A DNA stretch of 12,080 nt. It comes from Zoogloeaceae bacterium (GTDB lineage: Bacteria > Pseudomonadota > Gammaproteobacteria > Burkholderiales > Rhodocyclaceae). The DNA lies in NCBI GenBank assembly GCA_031281985.1, contig JAITEO010000105.1, positions 1-12,080 on the forward strand, written 5' to 3'. Under the pieces are notes generated by a model that saw nothing but the letters and a program-made list of their open reading frames with translations, was not told the origin of the DNA and searched no databases. Position numbers and translations under genes: made by a program. Below, in pieces: positions 1-5,649 of the stretch; positions within the stretch are counted from its first letter, which is position 1, and the number at the start of each line of letters is the position of its first letter.

Positions 1-5
1 TCGAC

Positions 6-860
6 GTGCCGCCCGCCGTTGCCGCTGCGCCCGCCACCACGACCACTGCAACGACTACCGCCACGACTACCGCCACGACCTCCGCTACCGCCACGTCCGC
101 CGCAACGCCAAAAGCCGCGTCCGCCGCTTCTGCCGTCGTCTTTGCGCTGCCCGCCGCGCGTCTGCGCTGGAGGCCGCACGTGCCCGCGCCGGACGCCGCC
201 GCGCCGCCGTCCAACCCGTCATCGCCGCAGGCGGGACATGGCGCGACGCGCATCCTGCTCATCGGCGGCATCCACGGCGACGAACTCACCTCGGTTTCCA
301 TCGTCTTTCGCTGGATGGAATGGCTGGGCGAGGCCGACGCGCAGCGCCACCACTGGCGCATCGCGCCGCTTGCCAATCCAGACGGCCTGCTCGCCCAACC
401 GGCGCGGCGCACCAACGGTCACGGCGTCGATCTGAACCGCAATTTTTCCACGCCGGACTGGTCGCGCGACGCGCTTGCCTACTGGCAAAAACGCACCGGC
501 AAGGACCCGCGCCGCTACCCCGGCAAGTCCGCCATGTCCGAACCGGAAACCCGCTGGCTGCAAAAGGAAATCGAGAATTTCAAGCCGGATGTCATCATTT
601 CGGTGCACGCGCCCTATGGCGTCCTCGACTACGACGGCCCGCTGCAAAAACCGCGCCGCTTCGGACGCCTCAACCTGAGCCAGCTCGGCGTCTATCCCGG
701 CTCGCTGGGCAACTTCGGCGGCGTGCACAAGAATATCCCCGTCATCACCATAGAACTCCCCAACGCCACCACCATGCCCAGCGTCGAGGAACAACGCCAA
801 ATCTGGAACGACATGCTGCGCTGGATACAGCGTTCCCTGCATAGAAGCGTCAAAAAGTGA
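6..860 (+). CDS. M14-family zinc carboxypeptidase / murein peptide amidase-like, possibly 5'-partial
   Basis: Metallopeptidase of family M14. These enzymes use one zinc ion to remove C-terminal residues from peptides, and several bacterial members (MpaA, Csd4/Pgp1 types) trim murein peptides. The ligand set is visible: HGDE at residues 90-93 (His90 and Glu93 bind zinc), NPDG at 124-127, Arg134/135, VDLNRNF at 141-147 (Asn144-Arg145 bind the substrate carboxylate), His201 in SVHAPYG as third zinc ligand, and Glu250 in ITIELP as the general base. Residues 9-45 are a Thr/Ala-rich low-complexity tract, probably a linker. The GTG at position 6 is only the first possible start inside the window: the frame is open to the left edge and no ribosome binding site can be seen, so a signal peptide may lie outside. 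The last codons and stop fall in palindrome P1. The M14 assignment is firm; the murein substrate is inferred. Confidence 0.85.
   Translation: MPPAVAAAPATTTTATTTATTTATTSATATSAATPKAASAASAVVFALPAARLRWRPHVPAPDAAAPPSNPSSPQAGHGATRILLIGGIHGDELTSVSIVFRWMEWLGEADAQRHHWRIAPLANPDGLLAQPARRTNGHGVDLNRNFSTPDWSRDALAYWQKRTGKDPRRYPGKSAMSEPETRWLQKEIENFKPDVIISVHAPYGVLDYDGPLQKPRRFGRLNLSQLGVYPGSLGNFGGVHKNIPVITIELPNATTMPSVEEQRQIWNDMLRWIQRSLHRSVKK
51..92 (+). repeat. In-frame 12-bp tandem repeat encoding Thr-Thr-Ala-Thr
   Basis: The unit ACGACTACCGCC occurs exactly at 51-62 and 63-74, followed by a diverged copy at 75-86. It lies in frame in the M14 peptidase gene and gives TTAT-type repeats. As a 12-mer, gain or loss of a unit would keep the reading frame, so length variation between strains is plausible. 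Confidence 0.7.
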
Positions 861-882
861 AAATCCACTTTTTGACGTTTCC
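844..882 (+). repeat. Dispersed palindrome P, copy 1, containing the peptidase stop codon
   Basis: Perfect 12-bp stem CGTCAAAAAGTG (848-859) with CACTTTTTGACG (866-877) and a 6-nt loop. The outer arms GAAGCG and CGTTTCC extend the likeness to the other copies. The left arm is coding: it provides Val-Lys-Lys and the TGA stop at 858-860. A right-half fragment (GGGTTTCCATTTTTGACG) follows at about 890-907. A role in ending transcription is possible, but the T-run lies inside the stem rather than after it. Confidence 0.85.
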
Positions 883-966
883 TTATGTTGGGTTTCCATT
901 TTTGACGATTTTTAGCTGCGATAACGTACTGTTACCCTCTTTTGCCTGCACGTTCGCGGATTTTGG

Positions 967-996
967 TTGCATATTCCGCGCATGGACTGTTACGAT
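967..996 (+). promoter_or_regulatory. Candidate sigma70 promoter for malonyl-CoA decarboxylase
   Basis: TTGCAT (967-972), an 18-bp spacer, then TACGAT (991-996), which places a start of transcription about 25 nt before the ATG at 1028. The -10 is fair and the -35 matches only at TTG. This is a weak call made by inspection. Confidence 0.3.
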
Positions 997-1027
997 GCGG
1001 ATTCGTTGAACACTTGCAGGAATCCCC

Positions 1028-2419
1028 ATGAGCAGTCTGGTTGCCCGTAGTCTGAAAAAAATGCAGGGGTTGTGGGTGAAGAAATCCGTGGCGCACAAAC
1101 CGTTGGATGCCCGCGCCCTGGAGAGGGCGCGGGCGCAATTGCAGGAGTGCGCGCGCGGCGCGGGGGGTGAAGTTTCCGCCCGTCAGCGCGCCCGTCGCCT
1201 GGGCGAAAGCTATCTGCAACTGGATGACGCCGGACGTCACGCCTTCTTGCGCCTGATCGCCACGGAATTCGGCCCGGATCCCCAGGGCGTGGCGGCGGCG
1301 TATGCGCGTTATCAGGCGAGCATCGGCACGCCCGCGCAATGGGATGCCGAAGCCCTGCTGTGGCGCGCCCTGCGTTCGCCGCGCACCCGCATCCTCACGC
1401 AATTCAACGCCTTGCCGCAGGGCGTGCGCTTTCTGGTCGATCTGCGCGTGGACTTGCTGCGCTTCATCCGGGAAGACGCGGAACTCGCCTCCCTGGACCG
1501 CGAGCTGGAACACAGTCTTTCCATCTGGTTCGACGTGGGGTTTCTGGAATTGAAGCGCATCACCTGGCATTCGCCCGCGGCGTTGCTGGAAAAGCTCATC
1601 TTGTACGAGGCGGTGCATGCCATACATTCCTGGACCGATCTGAAAAACCGCCTGGATTCCGACCGCCGTTGCTATGGCTTTTTCCATCCGCGCATGCCGG
1701 ATGAGCCGCTGATTTTCGTCGAGGTCGCCCTGACCGACCATCTGGCGGACAATATCCAGGACTTGCTGGACGAACACGCGCCCGTCTTCGACGCGCGGGC
1801 GGCGGATACCGCCATCTTCTATTCCATCTCCAACACCCAGACCGGCCTGCGCGGCGTCTCCTTCGGTAATTTTCTGCTAAAGCGCGTCATCGAGGATTTG
1901 AAGCGCGATTTTCCGCAGCTCCGGCAATTTTCCACGCTCTCGCCACTGCCGCTGCTGCGCCGCTGGGCGGAAAAAACGCCGGAATGCTGGGAACATGCCT
2001 TCCTGTCCGGCGATCTGGAACGCATCGGCAAACTGGCGCACTGCCCGCCCACGCGGGAGGGCGTACAGTCCCTCCTGGCAACGCAGGAATGGGCGGCGAA
2101 CCCGCGCCTTGCGCGCGCCTTTTTTGCTCCGCTGACCCGCCTGGCCGCGCATTACCTGCTTACCGCCAAGGCCGGAGAGCGCCGCATCTACGACCCGGTG
2201 GCGCGCTTTCACCTCGGCAACGGCGCGCGCATCGAACGCCTCAACTTCCTGGCCGACCGTTCGCCCAAGGGACTGCAACAAGCCTATGGCATGATGGTCA
2301 ATTATCTCTACGTGCCGGACGACATCGAGGAAAACGTGGAAGCCCTGCTCGCCGAAGGAAAAATCGCAACGCGGATTCGGGATCCAATCCGCGAGCGCGA
2401 AAAAATCACGAAGAAATAA
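1028..2419 (+). CDS. Malonyl-CoA decarboxylase
   Basis: Converts malonyl-CoA to acetyl-CoA and CO2. The 463-aa protein matches the family in length and shows its main signatures: YGFFHPRMPDEPLIFVEVAL (216-235), FYSISNTQTGLRGVSFGNFL (264-283), FSTLSPLPLL (301-310) and DPVARFHLGNGARIERLNFLADRS (389-412). By comparison with the human enzyme (Ser329/His423, recalled), the catalytic pair should be Ser305 in TLSPLP and His395 in FHLGNGA. The N-terminal half (about 1-180) is the helical oligomerisation region and the rest is the GNAT-like catalytic domain. AGGA lies 6 nt before the ATG. The gene stands alone: no malonyl-CoA synthetase (matB) or malonate transporter (matC) is adjacent, so it may serve malonyl-CoA balance rather than malonate use. 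It converges on yggU with a 6-nt gap and has no separate terminator. Confidence 0.95.
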   Translation: MSSLVARSLKKMQGLWVKKSVAHKPLDARALERARAQLQECARGAGGEVSARQRARRLGESYLQLDDAGRHAFLRLIATEFGPDPQGVAAAYARYQASIGTPAQWDAEALLWRALRSPRTRILTQFNALPQGVRFLVDLRVDLLRFIREDAELASLDRELEHSLSIWFDVGFLELKRITWHSPAALLEKLILYEAVHAIHSWTDLKNRLDSDRRCYGFFHPRMPDEPLIFVEVALTDHLADNIQDLLDEHAPVFDARAADTAIFYSISNTQTGLRGVSFGNFLLKRVIEDLKRDFPQLRQFSTLSPLPLLRRWAEKTPECWEHAFLSGDLERIGKLAHCPPTREGVQSLLATQEWAANPRLARAFFAPLTRLAAHYLLTAKAGERRIYDPVARFHLGNGARIERLNFLADRSPKGLQQAYGMMVNYLYVPDDIEENVEALLAEGKIATRIRDPIREREKITKK

Positions 2420-2425
2420 ACCGCT

Positions 2426-2722
2426 TCATTCCCGAATCTTCTCCGCAATCCGCCGCGCCAGCACCCCGGCGTCGATGCCTTCCACGCGCACGACCTTCCG
2501 GCGCGCGGTCTGGCCGCTTTTCAGATGAAGGGCGCTCTTGGGGATTTGCAGCCACTTTGCGAGAAAATCCAGGAGAGCGGCGTTGGCCTTGCCGTCCACG
2601 GGCGGAGCGGCTACGCGAATTTTCAGGGCGTCGCCATGAAACCCCGCCACCCCGCTCGTTTTCGCGCCCGGCTGAAGATGAACGGTGAGCAGCGCGGCGT
2701 CCTCCGGCTTGGTGTGCGTCAA
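2426..2722 (-). CDS. yggU: DUF167 / YggU-family protein, TTG start
   Basis: Small cytoplasmic protein of the UPF0235/DUF167 family, of unknown biochemical function. The 98-aa product shows the family core: LTVHLQPGAKTSGVAG near the start, LKIRVAAPPVDGKANAALLDFLA in the middle, then LHLKSGQTARRKVVRVEG. The family's usual length is about 95-100 aa. No in-frame ATG or GTG lies near the domain start. The TTG at 2722-2720 has AGGAG 7 nt upstream, so I choose it. An ATG at 2729-2727 directly abuts that AGGAG but is in another frame. Further upstream the frame runs into intergenic repeats, so a longer protein is unlikely. It is the last member of the yggS-proC-yggT-yggU cluster but is split from yggT by about 510 bp of repeats. 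Confidence 0.88.
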   Translation of the reverse strand: MTHTKPEDAALLTVHLQPGAKTSGVAGFHGDALKIRVAAPPVDGKANAALLDFLAKWLQIPKSALHLKSGQTARRKVVRVEGIDAGVLARRIAEKIRE

Positions 2723-2729
2723 AAGACAT

Positions 2730-2734
2730 CTCCT
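2730..2734 (-). promoter_or_regulatory. Ribosome binding site that decides the yggU TTG start
   Basis: AGGAG on the minus strand, 7 nt from the TTG at 2722. The competing ATG (2729-2727) has zero spacing and opens a frame with no recognisable protein. Confidence 0.7.
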
Positions 2735-2740
2735 GCTTCT

Positions 2741-2844
2741 TGCCGGGTAGATTTGGGTTTGCAGGCAAGGCAAGCTCTGCCCGCAAGCCATGTAAGCCCA
2801 ATCCGGCCTGTGCGGTTGTCGTAGGGGCGCACTGCGTGCGCCCG
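2741..2844 (+). repeat. Mosaic intergenic element, copy a (degraded H hairpin, linker, G hairpin)
   Basis: This block aligns by eye with the region after pilU (7968-8068). Both have a GGTTTG-hairpin-CAAGCC segment, then GTAA(A/G)CCCAA, then TGYGGTTGTC, then a G-type hairpin. Here the first hairpin is decayed (GGTTTGCAGGCAAGGC against GCTCTGCCCGCAAGCC). The G hairpin is intact: GGGCGCAC (2825-2832), loop TGC, GTGCGCCC (2836-2843). No P palindrome is attached. Confidence 0.65.
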
Positions 2845-3122
2845 CAAACCATTCCGCCGTGTGAGGGTACAATCAAGAATGGATGATGTCATATAAATGG
2901 TTTATCCCAGACGAAGCGCCGTTGCATATTGTCCCAGAAACCCTGGCAACGCGCCGTGCCGCCCCCTTGCAGGGTGCAAGCCCTCTCCCGCCCTATCGGG
3001 CACCCTCTCCCCCAAAGGATTGGGGGAGAGGGGACGGCAGGCGGCGGGGCTTCGTTTGGTTCCCACGCTTTTAATGGCACCCGCCACGTGTCGGCTGACG
3101 GGCGCACGCAGTGCGCCCCTAC
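2821..3122. repeat. Non-coding block bounded by 24-bp perfect inverted repeats
   Basis: GTAGGGGCGCACTGCGTGCG plus CCCG at 2821-2844 recurs exactly in inverse at 3099-3122. Inside, near 2908-2921 and 3045-3059, lies a second, imperfect inverted pair (CAGACGAAGCGCCG against the reverse of CGGGGCTTCGTTTGG). Nested inside is the GGGAGAGGG-type hairpin at 3003-3032. The frames crossing it do not look like protein. It resembles a MITE or nested small repeats inserted between yggT and yggU. No target-site duplication was identified. Confidence 0.6.
3003..3032 (+). repeat. Strong hairpin of the CCCTCTCCC/GGGAGAGGG type
   Basis: Perfect 13-bp stem CCCTCTCCCCCAA (3003-3015) with TTGGGGGAGAGGG (3020-3032) and a 4-nt loop. 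A further CCCTCTCCC occurs at 2981-2989. There is no T-run on either side, so it is not an evident terminator. Similar C/T-rich palindromes are common dispersed repeats in GC-rich proteobacteria. Confidence 0.7.
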
Positions 3123-3160
3123 GGCTGGCGGACAGGTAGTGGGTTTCCTTGCCTTTACCC

Positions 3161-3193
3161 CAAAAAAGGGCAAGCTTTGCTTGCCCTTTTTTG
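3161..3193 (-). terminator. Intrinsic, probably bidirectional terminator after yggT (hairpin H, copy 1)
   Basis: Perfect stem: CAAAAAAGGGCAAGC (3161-3175), 3-nt loop, GCTTGCCCTTTTTTG (3179-3193). The A-tract and T-tract make it a terminator in either direction. It sits about 45 nt after the yggT stop, beyond P copy 2. A near-identical unit occurs at 4781-4813, so this is also a dispersed repeat. Confidence 0.85.
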
Positions 3194-3199
3194 CTGACT

Positions 3200-3238
3200 G
3201 AACCGCCAAAAAGTAGGTTTCCACTTTTTGGCGCCTTC
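3200..3238. repeat. Dispersed palindrome P, copy 2, at the yggT stop
   Basis: 11-bp perfect stem CGCCAAAAAGT (3204-3214) with ACTTTTTGGCG (3223-3233) and an 8-nt loop. In the yggT direction the arm reads GAAGGCGCCAAAAAGT, and its first two bases are part of the TGA stop (3239-3237). Ten bases separate it from hairpin H. Confidence 0.85.
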
Positions 3239-3818
3239 ACATCAACATCAGCAAGGCTTGCAGCAGCAGGATGACCACCAGTGGCGAGAGGTCTATGCCG
3301 GAGATGGGCGGGAGGATGCGTTGTATGGGCGCCAGCAAGGGCGCGGTCAATTGGCGCAGCACCGGGGCGAAAGGCGAGTAGGGATTCACCCAGGAAAGCA
3401 CGGCTTGCAGGATCAGAAGCAGGATGAGGAGATAGAGGATTTGCTGGATCAAGCCCATCAGGCTGATGACGAAGAGCAGAAAAGCCCATCCGCCTTCCGT
3501 GATGCCGTTCAATGTGAGCGGCGCAAACGGCGTGCCCATGATGGGCAACGACAGGGCGACCGAGAAGAACGCGAATTGCAGGAGGAAGGCAACGAGGAGG
3601 GAAGCCCAGTCGATGCCGCCCACGCTGGGAATCACGCGCCGCAAGGGCAGCACCGCCCAGTTGGTGAGCTTTAACACGAAACCGCCCAGCGGATGGATGA
3701 AGGAGATTCTGCGCCATTGCAACAACAGGCGCAGGAGGAACAGCATCGTGAAAAAACCGCAGACCGCCCGAAGCAGGAAAAGAAAGGCGGCGATGACGGA
3801 AGTGTAACCAGAAAGCAT
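3237..3818 (-). CDS. yggT: YggT-family integral membrane protein
   Basis: 193-aa hydrophobic protein built from two YggT repeats. The first (about 10-90) has a membrane segment, LLRLLLQWRRISFIHPLGG, PLRRVIPSVGGIDWASLLVAFLLQ. The second (about 110-190) has LLILQAVLSWVNPYSPFAPV, LTAPLLAPIQRILPPISGIDLSPLVVILLLQ. Four or more membrane segments are apparent. The exact biochemical role is not established; the family has been linked to osmotic tolerance and to neighbours acting in proline metabolism. The ATG has AAGGAA 5 nt upstream (3824-3829). It follows proC by 36 nt and is probably cotranscribed with it. P copies 2 and 3 border it on both sides. Confidence 0.92.
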   Translation of the reverse strand: MLSGYTSVIAAFLFLLRAVCGFFTMLFLLRLLLQWRRISFIHPLGGFVLKLTNWAVLPLRRVIPSVGGIDWASLLVAFLLQFAFFSVALSLPIMGTPFAPLTLNGITEGGWAFLLFVISLMGLIQQILYLLILLLILQAVLSWVNPYSPFAPVLRQLTAPLLAPIQRILPPISGIDLSPLVVILLLQALLMLM

Positions 3819-3834
3819 GTGAATTCCTTTTAAA

Positions 3835-3872
3835 GAAGCGTCAAAAGTAAAACCCTACTTTTTGCCGCCTTC
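3835..3872. repeat. Dispersed palindrome P, copy 3, containing the proC stop
   Basis: Arms GAAGCGTCAAAAGT (3835-3848) and ACTTTTTGCCGCCTTC (3857-3872); one A is missing in the first arm, so the stem is imperfect. Read in the proC direction, the second arm is coding and supplies Glu-Gly-Gly-Lys-Lys-stop (GAAGGCGGCAAAAAGTAG). The other end stops 5 nt from the yggT ribosome binding site, so the element fills nearly the whole proC-yggT gap. Confidence 0.85.
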
Positions 3873-4670
3873 TTGTTGCGACAGTTCCGCGCTGCGCAGG
3901 GAAGCCGCGCGCGCTCCGGCGATGATGCCTGCCGCGACGCCCATTTCCTCCATGACCGCCAGCGCCGCCGCCGTGGTGCCGCCCTTGGAGGTGACGCGCG
4001 CGCGCAGCGCCGCGGGGGATTCCGGCGAGGTTCTTGCCAGGGAGGCCGCGCCAAAACCGGTCTGGAGCGCCAGCTTGCGCGCGGCGTCCGGCGACAATCC
4101 CAGCGATTGCGCGGCTTCTTCCAGCGCTTCGAGGAACAAGAAGAAATATGCCGGGCCGCTGCCGGAAATGGCGGTGATGGCGTCCATCTGGCCTTCCTCT
4201 TCCACCCACAGCGTTTCTCCCGCCGCCGCGAGCACGCGCTCGGCCATGCGGCGCTCGTCCTGCGTAAGCTCCGGCAGGGCAAAAAGCCCGCTCATGCCCG
4301 CGCCGATCAGGGCGGGCGTGTTGGGCATGGCGCGCACGATGCGCCGATACCCCGAAAGCCAGGCGGAAAGCGTCTCCAGCGTCAGTCCGGCGGCAATGCT
4401 GAGCACGACGGGGCGGCGCAGGCGTCCGGCAATTGGCGCGAGCGCGGCCTGCATCTGCTGCGGTTTGACGGCCAGCACCAGCACGTCCGCATCCAGCGCG
4501 GCGGCATCCACTTCTGCCTGGCAGGCGACGCCAAATTTTTCGCCCAGCGCCTGCCGCTGCTGCGGAAAGGGTTCCACCACCCGCATGTCGCCCGCAACAA
4601 AGCCCTTGCCCAAAAGCCCGCCAATCAACGCGGAAGCCATGTTGCCGCCGCCAATGAAGCAGATGTTCAT
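3855..4670 (-). CDS. proC: Pyrroline-5-carboxylate reductase
   Basis: Catalyses the last step of proline synthesis, reducing pyrroline-5-carboxylate with NAD(P)H. The 271-aa length is standard. Residues 3-19 (ICFIGGGNMASALIGGL) form the nucleotide-binding Rossmann motif. LAVKPQQM (66-73) and AMPNTPALIG (114-123) are family motifs, and LRARVTSKGGTTAAAL (222-237) is the P5CR C-terminal signature. The ATG has AGGAA at 4677-4681. The terminal EGGKK is encoded by a P palindrome arm and is not a family feature. yggS lies 171 nt upstream, but the gap holds a terminator-like hairpin, another hairpin and P copy 4, so proC may have its own promoter or depend on read-through. Confidence 0.96.
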   Translation of the reverse strand: MNICFIGGGNMASALIGGLLGKGFVAGDMRVVEPFPQQRQALGEKFGVACQAEVDAAALDADVLVLAVKPQQMQAALAPIAGRLRRPVVLSIAAGLTLETLSAWLSGYRRIVRAMPNTPALIGAGMSGLFALPELTQDERRMAERVLAAAGETLWVEEEGQMDAITAISGSGPAYFFLFLEALEEAAQSLGLSPDAARKLALQTGFGAASLARTSPESPAALRARVTSKGGTTAAALAVMEEMGVAAGIIAGARAASLRSAELSQQEGGKK

Positions 4671-4684
4671 AAGTTGTTCCTATC

Positions 4685-4720
4685 GAAACGTCAAAAAGTA
4701 AACCCCCGCTTTTTGCGCGG
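4685..4720. repeat. Dispersed palindrome P, copy 4, in the proC leader
   Basis: GAAACGTCAAAAAGT (4685-4699) pairs with CTTTTTG (4709-4715), giving an 8-bp core stem around AAACCCCCG. It is the only copy not at a stop codon: it lies 14 nt before the proC ATG and abuts the proC ribosome binding site. Its right arm merges with the next hairpin (4711-4746), so the two structures could compete. Confidence 0.7.
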
Positions 4721-4746
4721 CGAAGCCACATTTTCGCCGCGCAAAA
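4711..4746. repeat. Long GC-rich hairpin in the yggS-proC gap
   Basis: Perfect 14-bp stem TTTTGCGCGGCGAA (4711-4724) with TTCGCCGCGCAAAA (4733-4746) and an 8-nt loop. On neither strand is it followed by a T-run, so it is not a classic terminator. It occupies the place that the G hairpin takes in other mosaic elements. In the transcript it would lie about 40-75 nt upstream of the proC start. Confidence 0.65.
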
Positions 4747-4780
4747 CCACTCCGGTCATGGGGTTGCGTTGCCTTTACGC

Positions 4781-4813
4781 CAAAAAAGGGCGCGCTTTGC
4801 TTGCCCTTTTTTG
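4781..4813 (-). terminator. Terminator-like hairpin H, copy 2, after yggS
   Basis: CAAAAAAGGGCGCGC, a 3-nt loop, then GCTTGCCCTTTTTTG. It has the same sequence as 3161-3193 apart from two changes in the left arm, which leave one mismatch and one G-U type pair. The likeness continues on both sides (TTGCCTTTACSCC before, TTGCT after). A and T tracts make it potentially active in both directions. It lies between yggS and proC, where it would reduce cotranscription. Confidence 0.75.
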
Positions 4814-4825
4814 CTAAATAAATCT

Positions 4826-4859
4826 GGCAGAAAGTGGATGTTCACTTTTTGCCACTTTC
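4826..4859. repeat. Dispersed palindrome P, copy 5, containing the yggS stop
   Basis: GGCAGAAAGTG (4826-4836) pairs with CACTTTTTGCC (4843-4853), 11 bp with one G-U, and a short loop. In the yggS direction the arm reads GAAAGTGGCAAAAAGTGA and supplies Glu-Ser-Gly-Lys-Lys-stop. Twelve bases separate it from hairpin H copy 2. Confidence 0.82.
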
Positions 4860-5567
4860 CCGCTGCCCGAAAATGGCGGAGCCGACCCGCACCAGGGTGC
4901 CGCCGGATTGTACCGCGGCTTCCAGATCGTCGGACATGCCCATGGAGAGCGTATCCAGTTCCGGGCAGCGCGTCTTGATTTCCATGAACCGTTGCCAAAG
5001 TTGCAAAAAAGGTCGGCATTGTGCCGCAAAATCATGCGCGGGCGCGGGAATGCACATCAGGCCGCGCAGTTTCAACCGCGGCAGGGAGGCTACCGCCAAA
5101 CAGAGATCGAGGGCTTCCTGCGGCGGGCAGCCGCTCTTGCTGGCTTCGCCGGAGACATTGACCTGCACGCAGACCTGCAAGGGGGGAAGCTGCGCCGGAC
5201 GCTGCGCCGACAGGCGCTCGGCGATTTTGAGGCGTTCGATGGAATGCGCCCAGTCGAACTGTTCGGCCACCAGCCGGGTCTTGTTGCTTTGCAGGGGGCC
5301 GATGAAGTGCCAGATGAGCGCAGCGTTCTCCGGCAACGCGCCCTGTTGCGCCAGGGCGCGCAGGGCGAGGATCTTGTCTGCGCCTTCCTGCGCGTAGTTT
5401 TCGCCGAAGTCGCGTTGTCCGGCAAGGGCGGCGGTTACTACGTCGCGCGCAGGCCGGGTCTTGCTGACGGCGAGAAGCGTGATGTCCATTGCCGATCGCC
5501 CGCACCGTCCGGCGGCGTCGGAGATTCTTTGCCGGACGGCTTGCAGGTTGGCCTCAATTGCGCTCAT
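4842..5567 (-). CDS. yggS: YggS / PLP homeostasis protein (PLPBP family)
   Basis: Pyridoxal-phosphate-binding protein with an alanine-racemase-like TIM-barrel fold. It buffers PLP and keeps amino-acid and B6 metabolism in balance; it has no known enzymatic activity. The 241-aa sequence has Lys36 in LLAVSKTRP as the PLP Schiff-base residue, FGENYAQE (54-61), WHFIGPLQSNK (86-96), RGLMCIP (168-174), LSMGMSDDLEAAV (207-219) and TLVRVGSAIFG (224-234), which form the phosphate-binding end. The start at 5567 fits the family N-terminus (MSAIEANL..V), but its ribosome binding site is weak. It is divergent from pilT. The C-terminal ESGKK comes from palindrome P5; family proteins normally end soon after IFG.R. 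Confidence 0.95.
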   Translation of the reverse strand: MSAIEANLQAVRQRISDAAGRCGRSAMDITLLAVSKTRPARDVVTAALAGQRDFGENYAQEGADKILALRALAQQGALPENAALIWHFIGPLQSNKTRLVAEQFDWAHSIERLKIAERLSAQRPAQLPPLQVCVQVNVSGEASKSGCPPQEALDLCLAVASLPRLKLRGLMCIPAPAHDFAAQCRPFLQLWQRFMEIKTRCPELDTLSMGMSDDLEAAVQSGGTLVRVGSAIFGQRESGKK

Positions 5568-5580
5568 AATCCATCAAGTT

Positions 5581-5610
5581 TTGCTGTCTGCATGGGTTGT
5601 GCAGTATACC
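5581..5610 (+). promoter_or_regulatory. Candidate divergent promoters for pilT and yggS
   Basis: For pilT: TTGCTG (5581-5586), an 18-bp spacer, TATACC (5605-5610). For yggS: TATACT on the minus strand at 5608-5603 with only a poor -35. The two -10 boxes overlap on a shared GTATAC, so polymerase could occupy only one direction at a time. This is called by inspection only. The whole gap is 82 bp (5568-5649). Confidence 0.4.
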
Positions 5611-5649
5611 GCCCAATACTTTTTGGAACGACACCAGGAACAATCTCTC

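Noticed and set aside
932..1777. 281-aa open frame on the minus strand opposite malonyl-CoA decarboxylase
   Set aside because: Antisense shadow of a gene with clear catalytic residues.
2821..3122. Possible CRISPR or insertion sequence
   Set aside because: There are no regularly spaced direct repeats, no transposase and no target duplication; the inverted repeats fit small non-autonomous elements better.
2883..3224. Small open frames on both strands in the yggT-yggU gap
   Set aside because: They run through inverted repeats and hairpins, have Pro/Arg-rich composition, and start inside repeat sequence.
3841..4731. Alternative minus-strand frame of 296 aa overlapping proC
   Set aside because: Arg/Gly/Ala-rich out-of-frame translation of proC; the 271-aa frame has every P5CR motif.
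5461..5649. N-terminal extension of PilT by 63 residues
   Set aside because: It overlaps yggS antisense, and PilT proteins begin at MDI(T/A)ELL, which matches the ATG at 5650.
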